From NCBI RefSeq assembly GCF_006874475.1, contig NZ_VIRM01000059.1:1-60859 (forward strand): a DNA stretch of 60,859 nt, read 5' to 3'. The notes under the pieces are model-generated. The model was not told where the DNA came from, made no database searches, and saw only the letters and a list, made by a program, of their open reading frames with translations. Positions 7,595-15,433 of the stretch are shown piece by piece (position 1 is the stretch's first letter; each line of letters opens with the position of its first letter). The translations under genes and the position numbers were made by a program. This stretch comes from Microbispora hainanensis (lineage in GTDB: Bacteria > Actinomycetota > Actinomycetes > Streptosporangiales > Streptosporangiaceae).

Positions 7595-8194
7595 TCAGAG
7601 CGGTGGTGAAGTGAGTTCTGCCCTTTGACGACCGCCGGACTTCTGGGCGGCCAGGCCGCGCCCTGCGGCGGACAGGCATCCGGCCAGCAGCGTCACGCCG
7701 GACAGCACTCCGCTGACCACGGGCACCCACGCCACGGCCGAGGTGGCGGTCATGACGAGCCCGGCGACCCCGAGCGCGGTGAGGACCGCACCGGGCACCA
7801 TGATCGTCCGATCCCTCCAGATCGGCCCGAGGGCGACGAAGTGGACGCCGACGACGAGAGCGATCCAGGCCACGTTGCTCGCCTCCGGGCGGCCCAGGGC
7901 CCGCAGCACCGCGATGCCGCCGAACAGCGCGACGGCTTCGATCACGACGACCACGGCGAAGCCGAGGCCGAACATCTTCCCGGCCGCACCGCCTCCCCCG
8001 ATGCCGGGTTCGGCACCGGTGGACCTGGCGTGCCCGACGGCGAGGATCCAGACGGCGACGACACCGGCCAGGGCGACGGCCGCGGCGATCCGGAGGACGA
8101 GCGCGAGAGCCTGGCCAAGAGGTGGATGCGAGTTCACGAACACGAAGACGGTCCCAAAAACCGCACCTACCAACAAACCGGTCATACGCTGCAT
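7595..8194 (-). CDS. Multi-pass membrane protein
   Basis: A 199-residue hydrophobic protein with about five membrane segments: residues 1-20, 30-50, 80-100, 110-128 and 140-190. A Gly-rich cytoplasmic loop lies near residue 65 and a basic tail at the C-terminus. No family recognised. Start ATG 8194 lies 7 nt after a TAGGGT -10 box, so the transcript is probably leaderless. That supports it over the longer frame. Confidence 0.65.
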   Translation of the reverse strand: MQRMTGLLVGAVFGTVFVFVNSHPPLGQALALVLRIAAAVALAGVVAVWILAVGHARSTGAEPGIGGGGAAGKMFGLGFAVVVVIEAVALFGGIAVLRALGRPEASNVAWIALVVGVHFVALGPIWRDRTIMVPGAVLTALGVAGLVMTATSAVAWVPVVSGVLSGVTLLAGCLSAAGRGLAAQKSGGRQRAELTSPPL

Positions 8195-8201
8195 GACGGC
8201 G

Positions 8202-8207
8202 ACCCTA
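8202..8207 (-). promoter_or_regulatory. -10 box TAGGGT of a leaderless gene
   Basis: TANNNT motif on the minus strand, 7 nt before ATG 8194. Confidence 0.5.
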
Positions 8208-8407
8208 CCGGTATCGCGATCACCAGCCACCGGACGCCGTCGGCTCACCTGTGGTGAGCGGCGCGCCTGAATCACCGCGAGGAGCTCACACCCGCCGGCT
8301 CATGCAGGGCCTGCGCGCCGGGCGGGAGGACGGCCGGGGCGAGCGTGCCCCGGCCGCCGGTCGGCCGGTTCAGGTCCGCGGGCGCGGGCCCGGGCCGTGA
8401 TGCGTCA

Positions 8408-10036
8408 TCATTGGAACCCCTCAGGGGTGGGCTGCGTGCCTCCCTGCTGTCCCGCCCCTCCCTGCTGAGTGCCGCCCTGCTGCGACCCTTGCGGCCGGCC
8501 CTCGTACACCGTTCCGCCAGGCTGCGTGCCACCGGTCTGAGTGCCGCCCGGCTGCGTTCCACCCGGCTGCGTTCCACCGGGCTGCGTGCCACCCGGCTGG
8601 GTCCCGCCAGGCTGTGTGCCACCCGGCTGTGTGCCACCCGGCTGTGTGCCACCCGGCTGTGTGCCGCCCGGCTGTGTGCCGCCGGGCTGGCCGGCGTCGG
8701 TGGCGGCGGGCGAGGCGGCCGGAGCCGACTGGCCGGCGGGAGCGGACCCGGTCAGCAACGCCATGATCGCATCGGCCTGGGCCTTCTCGAAGCCCGCGAT
8801 GCCGAGGCTGTCCTGGGTGATCTCCTGGGCCACCCGCGGGGCGGCCACGACCTTCTCCCCCACCACGATCGCGAGCTGTTGCTTGACCGTCTCGCGGGTG
8901 AGGGCCGCGATCTGCTCCTGGCTAGAGGGAGACAGCACGAGCCTGATCGAGTAGGTGCCGTCGTTCTCCGTCACCTCTTCGATCTTCTGCACGGTCGTGA
9001 CCGTGACCCCGGGGTCGAGTTGGTAGCAGGAGGTGCCCTTGTCGTCGGGAATCGCGTCCGCTCCGGCACACGGCGCCGCTCCCACCCCGGTCACCGGGGC
9101 GAAGTGCACGGGCGTCAGGAGGGTGCGCACCGGCGTCTGCTTGAGCGGCGGGGCGTCCGGGTTCTGGGTCATCACCACGGCGACGGCGCCGAGGACGCCG
9201 GACATGATGACCACGAGCACGAGGGCCGAGACGAGGGCGATCGTCGTCCCCCTCGCCGCCCGCGGCTCCGTGGGGCCGTCGGGGGCGGGCGGCTTGTCAC
9301 CCGGCCCTGCGGCTCCACCCGGGGGCGCGTCATCGGGCGCGCCGGGCGTGGCGGGCTCCACCGGCTCGCCGGGACGGGCGGGAGCACCGGCGGCGGCGGG
9401 CACGCCACCGAGATCGCCGGGGATCGCCAGCGTGGCGCCCGCCCCACCCGGAGCGTTGAGAGGGTCGTCCGCTCCACCCGGTACCCCCAGTGGGTCACCC
9501 GGCATGGTGGGTCCGCCGGACACGCCGAGCGGGTCATCCGGCCCACCGGGCACGCCCGGCACGCCGGGGAGGTCGCCCGCTCCGCCCGGAACCCCGAGAG
9601 GGTCGCCGGGCACGCCCACCGGACCGCTGAGCGTGTCAGCGAGCGGATCATCGGGCCTGCCCGGCGGCTCGCCGGGCGCAGCGAGCGGATCGTCCGGCCC
9701 GCCTGGCTCGCCGTACTCACCCCGCGTGCCACCCGGGCCGCCGAACGGATCGGCGGGAGGCGCCGGGCGGCCTCCGCCGTGGTCGCCGGGCCCGCCGTAC
9801 GGGTCGTCTGATTCGCCGCCGGCGGCCGGCAGAACGGTCGTCGTCTCCGCGGCGGCACCGGCGCCGCCGGACGTGTCGCCGAACCAGCCGCCCCATTCGC
9901 CGGACGTCTGGGCGGGCACGCCGCCGCGGTTCTCGGGGCCGACCGGCTTGGGCATGGGCGCCGTCTCGGCTCCCGATGTCAGGCCGCCGGGCCGCGGGCC
10001 GGGCTCTTCGTCTCCCGGCACGGGCGCGTTGTGCAT
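8408..10036 (-). CDS. Stand-alone SecD P1-head protein with Gly/Pro-rich arms
   Basis: A 542-residue single-pass protein. Residues 1-260 are a Gly/Pro/Asp-rich disordered cytoplasmic region with GDPLGVPGG-like repeats. A membrane helix lies near 262-290. An external domain (about 305-430; TYSIRLVLSPSSQEQIAALT, VVGEKVVAAPRVAQEI, AQADAIMALL) resembles the SecD/SecDF first periplasmic head. Twelve QPGGT-type pentapeptides and a Gln/Gly-rich tail follow. True SecD has six membrane helices, so this is a head domain alone. Function is unknown, perhaps binding exported peptides. Start ATG 10036 follows GAGGTGGG. Confidence 0.75.
   Translation of the reverse strand: MHNAPVPGDEEPGPRPGGLTSGAETAPMPKPVGPENRGGVPAQTSGEWGGWFGDTSGGAGAAAETTTVLPAAGGESDDPYGGPGDHGGGRPAPPADPFGGPGGTRGEYGEPGGPDDPLAAPGEPPGRPDDPLADTLSGPVGVPGDPLGVPGGAGDLPGVPGVPGGPDDPLGVSGGPTMPGDPLGVPGGADDPLNAPGGAGATLAIPGDLGGVPAAAGAPARPGEPVEPATPGAPDDAPPGGAAGPGDKPPAPDGPTEPRAARGTTIALVSALVLVVIMSGVLGAVAVVMTQNPDAPPLKQTPVRTLLTPVHFAPVTGVGAAPCAGADAIPDDKGTSCYQLDPGVTVTTVQKIEEVTENDGTYSIRLVLSPSSQEQIAALTRETVKQQLAIVVGEKVVAAPRVAQEITQDSLGIAGFEKAQADAIMALLTGSAPAGQSAPAASPAATDAGQPGGTQPGGTQPGGTQPGGTQPGGTQPGGTQPGGTQPGGTQPGGTQPGGTQTGGTQPGGTVYEGRPQGSQQGGTQQGGAGQQGGTQPTPEGFQ
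8510..8689 (-). repeat. 12 tandem 15-bp repeats encoding QPGGT
   Basis: Twelve in-frame 15-bp units in the SecD-head gene encode QPGGT (one is QTGGT). The codons are nearly identical between units, so the array is probably prone to copy-number change. Confidence 0.9.
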
Positions 10037-10131
10037 TCCCACCTCGATCCCTTACACCGCTCGCAGAGCCTACCGAGGTCTGCCAACTGCGGGTAACCGG
10101 CCGACCATGGAACGTTCAACGCGGTCTTTTA

Positions 10132-10145
10132 TTGACAATTTGTCA
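10132..10145 (+). promoter_or_regulatory. ald: TTGACA box overlapping a TGACAA-T-TTGTCA dyad
   Basis: A consensus -35 hexamer TTGACA (10132-10137) overlaps a perfect 6-bp dyad, about 70-80 bp upstream of the alanine dehydrogenase start and in a locally AT-rich stretch. It could be an operator for ald, for example of an Lrp/AsnC regulator as known for ald in other actinobacteria, or serve the divergent gene. Confidence 0.45.
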
Positions 10146-10213
10146 TGAATATCCGCCAAATGGTTGCCCGTTGACCGATGCCCATACGGAGGCCGAGAGC
10201 AGACAGTGAAGAC

Positions 10214-11332
10214 ATGAAGGTGGGAGTTCCCCGAGAGATCAAGACACACGAGTACCGGGTCGCGCTCACACCCGCGGGGGTCAACGAGTTCGTACGCAAG
10301 GGTCATCGGGTCCTCATCGAGAAGGGCGCAGGGATCGGGTCGGCGATCCCGGACGAGGACTTCACCGCGGCGGGGGCCGTGATCCTCGACACGGCGGACG
10401 AAGTGTGGGCCGAGGGCGACCTGATCCTGAAGGTCAAGGAGCCGGTGCCGGAGGAGTATCACCGGATGCGCAAGGGCCAGGTCCTGTTCACCTACCTCCA
10501 TCTGGCCGCCTCGGAGTCCTGCACGCGGGCCATGCTGGAGTCGGGCGTGACCGGCATCGCGTACGAGACCGTGCAGAAGGCCGACCGCACGCTGCCGCTG
10601 CTCGCACCCATGTCCGAGGTCGCCGGACGGCTGGCGCCGCTGGTGGGCGCCTACCACCTCATGCGCCAGGGCGGCGGGCGCGGCGTGCTGATGAGCGGCG
10701 TCCCCGGCACCTACCCGGCCAAGGTGGTGGTGATCGGCGCGGGGGTCTCGGGCATGAACGCCGCCGCGATCGCCGTGGGCATGCGGGCCCAGGTGCTGCT
10801 GCTCGACCGCGACGTCGACCGGCTGCGCCACGCCGACCTCGTCTTCCAGGGGAGCTGCCAGACGGTGGCGTCCAACGCGTACGAGGTCGAGCGTGCGGTG
10901 GTGGACGCCGACCTGGTGATCGGCGCGGTGCTCGTGCCGGGCGCCAAGGCGCCGACCCTGGTGAGCAACGACCTCGTCGCACGGATGAAGCCGGGCTCGG
11001 TGCTGGTGGACATCTCCATCGACCAGGGCGGCTGTTTCGAGGACTCGCGGCCGACCACCCACGCCGACCCGGTCTATCGCGTGCACCGCTCGGTGTTCTA
11101 CTGCGTGGCCAACATGCCGGGGGCGGTGCCGCACACCTCGACGTACGCGCTGACCAACGTCACGCTGCCGTACGCGCTGGCGATCGCCGACCTGGGCTGG
11201 CGCGAGGCGCTGACCGCCGACCCCGCGCTCGCCCTCGGCCTGAGCACCCACGAGGGCCACCTGGCGAGCCGCCCGGTGGCCGAAGCCCACGGGCTGGAGG
11301 CCGTGCCCGTGGACCGCCTGCTGGTTCCCTGA
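10214..11332 (+). CDS. ald: Alanine dehydrogenase
   Basis: A 372-residue enzyme, the family's normal length, that reversibly deaminates L-alanine to pyruvate and ammonium with NAD. It opens MKVGVPREIKTHEYRVALTP. LILKVKEPVPEEY and the FTYLHLA segment form the catalytic domain, VVVIGAGVSGMNAA is the NAD-binding loop, and SVLVDISIDQGG and the NMPGAVPHTSTYAL stretch follow. Start ATG 10214 fits the alignment, although the ribosome site is weak. It is divergent from the SecD-head gene and is followed by a clear terminator. It may feed alanine released by the peptide operon downstream into pyruvate. Confidence 0.97.
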   Translation: MKVGVPREIKTHEYRVALTPAGVNEFVRKGHRVLIEKGAGIGSAIPDEDFTAAGAVILDTADEVWAEGDLILKVKEPVPEEYHRMRKGQVLFTYLHLAASESCTRAMLESGVTGIAYETVQKADRTLPLLAPMSEVAGRLAPLVGAYHLMRQGGGRGVLMSGVPGTYPAKVVVIGAGVSGMNAAAIAVGMRAQVLLLDRDVDRLRHADLVFQGSCQTVASNAYEVERAVVDADLVIGAVLVPGAKAPTLVSNDLVARMKPGSVLVDISIDQGGCFEDSRPTTHADPVYRVHRSVFYCVANMPGAVPHTSTYALTNVTLPYALAIADLGWREALTADPALALGLSTHEGHLASRPVAEAHGLEAVPVDRLLVP

Positions 11333-11347
11333 GAGACCACGACAGCG

Positions 11348-11375
11348 GTCCCGGCCGCGGCACGGCGGCCGGGAC
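11348..11375 (+). terminator. Terminator after ald
   Basis: Perfect 11-bp inverted repeat, GTCCCGGCCGC at 11348 and GCGGCCGGGAC ending at 11375, with a 6-nt loop, starting 16 nt after the ald stop. Confidence 0.75.
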
Positions 11376-11397
11376 TGCGGCCGGGACTGCGGTCAGG

Positions 11398-11453
11398 CTG
11401 TGCCGGTCAGACCGTGCCGGTCAGGGCTGTGCCGATCAGAGGGGCCGGTCAGG
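11398..11453. repeat. Four tandem GTGCCGGTCAG-like repeats
   Basis: About 13-15 bp units between ald and the convergent DUF3105 gene. The array runs over the stop codon of the latter. Confidence 0.7.
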
Positions 11454-12126
11454 ACGACGGGGCCGTGCTCGGCATCGGCTCCTGCGTGGTCTCCGCCTGC
11501 GGCGGCGGGAGCGGCTGCTCGTCGGTGGTGCCGATGCCGCCGGAGCAGGACGCGCCGTACTCGGGAGTGCTGGTCGGGTTCTGCTTGTACTTCTTCACGA
11601 ACTCGGGCAGCCGGGGGTCGTCCGCCGAGTCCAGCGCGATCTGGTGGTTCCAGGAGCTGGCGACGATCTTGGACGGCAGGTTCGGGTAGGGGCTCAGCAG
11701 CATGTAGTCGGCGGAGGCGATGGTCTTGAGCTTGTCCACCTCGGCCTTGGGCAGGTCGGGCCGGTAGGTGATCCACACCGCGCCGTGCTCCAGCGAGTGG
11801 ACGGCGTGCTCGTTGTGGATGGGCTTGTCGTAGATGCCGCAGTTCTGCCAGTAGAAGTTGTGCTGGCCGCCGACAGGCGGGTTCTCCTTGTAGGAGACCT
11901 TCGTCCAGGAGTGGTCGGAGCCCTTGTAGGTGAAGGTCTTGACGGCGCTGAGCGACTTGGCCGACCGGTCGTTGACCACGTAGACGGCGACGAGGGCGAT
12001 CAGGACCACGATCACGAGGCCGCCTATTCCCCACATGAGAAGTGCGGCGCGCCGCTCCTTGCGCTTCTGCTCGGCGCGCATGCGGGCGAGGTGGTCACGC
12101 CTCGCCTGCGACTTCTCCTTGGTCAT
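11449..12126 (-). CDS. DUF3105 membrane-anchored protein
   Basis: A 225-residue protein with a highly basic N-terminus, one membrane helix near residues 28-50 and an external DUF3105 domain. Conserved marks are NPPVGGQHNFYWQNCGIY, VHSLEHGAVWITYRP and the SSWNHQIALDS segment, with His and Cys residues suggesting metal or redox chemistry. The tail is Pro/Gln-rich. Start ATG 12126. It is divergent from the DUF305 gene, so the two probably share a control region. Molecular function is not established for the family. Confidence 0.88.
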   Translation of the reverse strand: MTKEKSQARRDHLARMRAEQKRKERRAALLMWGIGGLVIVVLIALVAVYVVNDRSAKSLSAVKTFTYKGSDHSWTKVSYKENPPVGGQHNFYWQNCGIYDKPIHNEHAVHSLEHGAVWITYRPDLPKAEVDKLKTIASADYMLLSPYPNLPSKIVASSWNHQIALDSADDPRLPEFVKKYKQNPTSTPEYGASCSGGIGTTDEQPLPPPQAETTQEPMPSTAPSS

Positions 12127-12219
12127 CGCTCCTCCATCCGCTGATCACTGACACCCCCGCTGCGTATGGAGAATAGTGGCTAAAGGTGTTGCTTCGGGCA
12201 GGGCGAGGGCCCCGGAGAG

Positions 12220-12225
12220 TAGCCT
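12220..12225 (+). promoter_or_regulatory. -10 box TAGCCT of leaderless DUF305 gene
   Basis: TANNNT motif 7 nt before GTG 12233. It supports that start. Confidence 0.5.
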
Positions 12226-12232
12226 GTGGGCG

Positions 12233-12910
12233 GTGAGCACTGACATCGACGTCCCAGAGGACAGCGCCGTGGAGACCGCTCCCCCGGCCCGGCGCCGCCT
12301 CCCCGTCCTCGGGCTGGTCGTCGTCCTCCTCGCGGCGGCCGCGCTCGTGCTGTTCTTCACCAGGCAGGGGACGCCCGGCGACACCTCCCCCGAAGCCGGC
12401 TTCGCCAGGGACATGGGGGTCCACCACGCGCAGGCGGTCGAGATGTCCTTCGTCGTCAGGGACAAGACCTCCGACGAGGCGCTGCGCAGCCTGGCGTACG
12501 ACATCATCACGACGCAGAGCACCCAGCGTGGAATTTTCATGGGCTGGCTGCAGCAGTGGGGGCTCGACCAGAGCTCCGACCGGCCCGCGATGGCCTGGAT
12601 GGCGGGGCACGGGCACGGCGGGGCCGCCGCGACCGCCCCGGCTCCCGGCACGATGCCCGGCATGGCCACCGAGGAGGAGATGAACCGGCTCCGCCAGGCC
12701 ACCGGCAAGGACGCCGAGATCCTCTTCCTCCAGCTCATGATCCGCCACCACCAGGGCGGCGTGGAGATGGCCGAGGGCCTGCTCAGGCTGTCGGACCGCG
12801 ACGAGGTGCGCGCCCTGGCCCAGCACATCGTGGACGGCCAGAACGCCGAGATCCGCACGATGAAGGAGCTGCTGGCCAGGCGGGGAGCCCAGCCGCTCCC
12901 CGCGCCGTGA
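12233..12910 (+). CDS. DUF305 protein
   Basis: A 225-residue membrane-anchored protein with a helix at about residues 21-42 and two DUF305 halves, marked by MGVHHAQAVEMS and LMIRHHQGGVEMAEGLL. The paired HH motifs and a His/Met-rich linker (GHGHGG, TMPGM) suggest metal binding, and DUF305 genes in other bacteria often accompany copper systems. Start GTG 12233 is preceded by a -10 box at leaderless spacing. The ORF could extend to 12176 but those residues look non-coding. It is divergent from DUF3105. Confidence 0.88.
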   Translation: MSTDIDVPEDSAVETAPPARRRLPVLGLVVVLLAAAALVLFFTRQGTPGDTSPEAGFARDMGVHHAQAVEMSFVVRDKTSDEALRSLAYDIITTQSTQRGIFMGWLQQWGLDQSSDRPAMAWMAGHGHGGAAATAPAPGTMPGMATEEEMNRLRQATGKDAEILFLQLMIRHHQGGVEMAEGLLRLSDRDEVRALAQHIVDGQNAEIRTMKELLARRGAQPLPAP

Positions 12911-12952
12911 CCCTCTCCTACGGCCTCCTACGGCACCGTCAGGCGGTCTCGT

Positions 12953-13804
12953 TCAGTCCGCCCGCGCAGGGTGGAGCGCGGTGAAGGCCAGCAGGCAGCG
13001 GGCGGTCCGTTCCGGGTCCTCGAGTATGGGTGAGTGCCCGAGACCCGGCAGCAGCTCGACGTCGGCCCCCGGTACGACGCGGTAGTCGGCGGCGGACGAG
13101 GATCGCCATCTCCGGTCGTCCGCCCCGAAGATCACCAGGAGCGGTGTGCCGAGGACCGCCAGCCGATCCGGAAGGGCACGCTGCTCCAGGTAGTCGCGGA
13201 CCCCCTGCATCGTCGCGGCGAGCGTGTGGTAGGTCATCATGCGCACCTCGTCCAGGAGATCCTGCGGCACCTGGTAGCCCGGGCGGCTGAACCCGGTCTC
13301 GGCGAAGCGGCGGAGCTGCTCGTCGGTCGGCGGCCACTGCGACGGTGCGATCACGGCGGACTCCGACGGGATGAAGGCGTGCAGGCCGGGCCCGGTGTTG
13401 ACGAGCGCGAGCGCGGCCACCAGGCCGGGCCGCTGCTCGGCGAGCGCGGTGGCGACCGCGCCGCCGCTGGAGTGACCGGCCACGATCACGCGCTCGACGC
13501 CGAGCCGGTCGAGTGCCTCACCGGCCCTGCGCGCCTGGTCGGGCACCGCGTAGCTCGGGCCGGCCGGTTTGCCCGACAGTCCGTGCCCGAGCAGGTCGAT
13601 CCGGATGACGCGATGTGCTCCGGTCAGCAGCGGGACCAGCCGGTCCCACGAGCGGGCCGAGGAGGCGGATCCGTGGATCAGCAGGAGCGCCGGGGCGTCG
13701 CGGGGACCGTCCTGGCACACGTGGATGTCGCCGTCGTCCAGGGAGAGCGTCGAACTCGCGGTGGTCTCGTCGTCCACCCGCGGATTGCCGTCGGAAACAG
13801 TCAT
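12953..13804 (-). CDS. Alpha/beta hydrolase
   Basis: A 283-residue alpha/beta hydrolase. The oxyanion-hole strand LLLIHGSASSARSWD, the RVIRIDLLGHGLS segment, the nucleophile elbow VAGHSSGGAVA, LVIFGADDRRW and a late GLGHSPILEDPE supply the Ser-Asp-His triad. Substrate unknown. Esterase, lactonase or haloperoxidase-like activity are all possible. I start at ATG 13804, because the longer frame runs through the repeats and operators of the divergent promoter region. It shares that region with the peptide operon and may be co-regulated. Confidence 0.88.
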   Translation of the reverse strand: MTVSDGNPRVDDETTASSTLSLDDGDIHVCQDGPRDAPALLLIHGSASSARSWDRLVPLLTGAHRVIRIDLLGHGLSGKPAGPSYAVPDQARRAGEALDRLGVERVIVAGHSSGGAVATALAEQRPGLVAALALVNTGPGLHAFIPSESAVIAPSQWPPTDEQLRRFAETGFSRPGYQVPQDLLDEVRMMTYHTLAATMQGVRDYLEQRALPDRLAVLGTPLLVIFGADDRRWRSSSAADYRVVPGADVELLPGLGHSPILEDPERTARCLLAFTALHPARAD

Positions 13805-13927
13805 GCGCCCACTGTCGCCGCCGGTGCGCGCCGGCGTCTTGGACGAATGTTCCCCCCGTCTGTTCCCCCGTCTGTTCCCCCCGTCCGCAACCGCCGGCTT
13901 CCGGCGGGTGGTCGCGTGGGACGTGGC

Positions 13928-13975
13928 TTGTCCGATCGGACAATCACCCGCGATTTTGGTTGTCCGATCGGCCGA
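13928..13975. promoter_or_regulatory. Two CCGATCGG operators 32 bp apart
   Basis: Site A is a perfect 16-bp palindrome, TTGTCCGATCGGACAA (13928-13943). Site B, TTGTCCGATCGGCCGA (13960-13975), keeps the left arm and core. The 32-bp offset is three helical turns, so two dimers would sit on one DNA face. Site B ends close to the expected -35 of the promoter at 13998. Confidence 0.75.
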
Positions 13976-13997
13976 GTACGGCGGCATTTGCGGCCTC

Positions 13998-14003
13998 TAG
14001 CCT
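13998..14003 (+). promoter_or_regulatory. -10 box TAGCCT of the peptide operon
   Basis: TANNNT motif 7 nt before ATG 14011, so the operon transcript probably begins at its first codon. Confidence 0.55.
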
Positions 14004-14010
14004 CAGCGGC

Positions 14011-15390
14011 ATGATGTCTCCGGAGAGCGTGCAGCGCTGGCTTGACGAGAACTTCTCCCGGCTCGTGGCCGAGCACGAGGTGCCGGGCGCCTCGGTCGCC
14101 GTGCTCACCCAGGGGCGGGTGCTCACCTCGGCCGCGGGCGTCCTCAGCCTGGCCACCGGCGTCGAGGCCACCACCGACTCGGTCTTCCAGATCGGGTCGA
14201 TCACCAAGCTCTGGACCAGCGCCCTGGTCATGCAGCTGGTCGACGACGGCCTGGTCGACCTCGACGCCCCGCTGCGCACCTATCTGCCGGAGTTCACCGT
14301 CGGCGACGAGACCGCGTCGGTCGTGATCACCACCCGCCACCTGCTGTGCCACGTCGCGGGCTTCGAAGGCGACATCTTCACCGACACGGGCCGCGGCGAC
14401 GACGCCATCGAGAAGTACGTCGCCTCGATTCACGACCTCCCGCAGCTCTGCCCGCCGGGCGAGGTCTTCTCCTACAACAACGCCGGCTTCGTGGTGCTCG
14501 GCCGCCTGGTCGAGGTGCTGCGCGGCAAGCCCTTCGACCAGGTGCTGGCCGAACGCCTGGCCACGCCGCTCGGGCTCACCCACGTCTGTCCGAGCCCGTA
14601 CGAGGCCATCCTGCACCGGGCGGCCGTCGGCCACGTGCCCGGTCCCGACGGCACGAGCACGGCCGCGCCGGCCTGGGCGCTCGCGCGGTCGAACGCCCCC
14701 GCCGGCTCGATGCTCGCGATGACCCCGCGCGACCTGCTCGGCTTCGTCGCCATGCACCTGGCGGGCGGTGCGGCGCCCGACGGCTCCGTCATCCTCAAGC
14801 CCGGCACCGTGGCCGCCATGCAGCGGCCGCAGGTGAAAGTGCCCCGGCTCACCGGCATGGGCGGCGCGTGGGGTCTGGGCTGGGAGATGGAGGAGCACGA
14901 CGGCCAGACCGTCATCGGCCACGACGGCGGCACCATCGGCCAGGCCGCCTTCCTCCGGTTCGCGCCGGAGCACGGCGTCGCGATCGCGCTGCTGACCAAC
15001 GGCGGCGGCGTCTTCGGTGTCTTTACCGACGTGCTGGCGCACCTGCTCACGGAGCTCACCGGCATCACCCTGCCGGGCCATCCGGTGCCGCCGGCCGAGC
15101 CGGAGACGATCGACGCCGCGCCCTACCTGGGCCGCTACTCGGACACGATCTACGACATCACCGTGAGCCAGGACGCCGACGGGGCGATCTGGCTCGACCG
15201 GGTGCCCAAGGACGTCATCGCCGAGATCGGCGAGAAGCCCATGCGCACGCGACTGGTGCACTTCGAGGGCGACTCCCTGATCGCCCTCGAGCCGACCCAT
15301 GGCATCCACCCCCTCTTCGCCTTCATCGGACGCGACGACGCCGGCCTCGCGAAGTACATCCACTACGGCCGTGTGGTCGCCCGCGCCTGA
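14011..15390 (+). CDS. Serine hydrolase, beta-lactamase/D-aminopeptidase family
   Basis: A 459-residue class C beta-lactamase-like enzyme without a signal peptide. Nucleophile motif SITK is at Ser63-Lys66, the YNN motif at Tyr155, and a GHDGG third motif near 310. The C-terminal 90 residues form a lipocalin-like domain as in D-aminopeptidases and alkaline D-peptidases. It probably cleaves imported peptides in the cytoplasm. First gene of the transporter operon and a paralogue of the gene at 20784, with shared stretches such as FTDTGRGDDA and EKYVA. ATG 14014 is an alternative start. Confidence 0.92.
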   Translation: MMSPESVQRWLDENFSRLVAEHEVPGASVAVLTQGRVLTSAAGVLSLATGVEATTDSVFQIGSITKLWTSALVMQLVDDGLVDLDAPLRTYLPEFTVGDETASVVITTRHLLCHVAGFEGDIFTDTGRGDDAIEKYVASIHDLPQLCPPGEVFSYNNAGFVVLGRLVEVLRGKPFDQVLAERLATPLGLTHVCPSPYEAILHRAAVGHVPGPDGTSTAAPAWALARSNAPAGSMLAMTPRDLLGFVAMHLAGGAAPDGSVILKPGTVAAMQRPQVKVPRLTGMGGAWGLGWEMEEHDGQTVIGHDGGTIGQAAFLRFAPEHGVAIALLTNGGGVFGVFTDVLAHLLTELTGITLPGHPVPPAEPETIDAAPYLGRYSDTIYDITVSQDADGAIWLDRVPKDVIAEIGEKPMRTRLVHFEGDSLIALEPTHGIHPLFAFIGRDDAGLAKYIHYGRVVARA

Positions 15391-15433
15391 GAGCTCGGAT
15401 CGGCTCCGGCCCACCCCCCGGAAAAGGAATGAG

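Noticed and set aside
8510..8689. Regular 15-bp repeats as a possible CRISPR array
   Set aside because: Units are contiguous without spacers and encode QPGGT in frame.
12556..12984. Alternate-frame ORF rich in Arg/Gly over DUF305
   Set aside because: Overlaps a clear domain in another frame; composition typical of a shadow.
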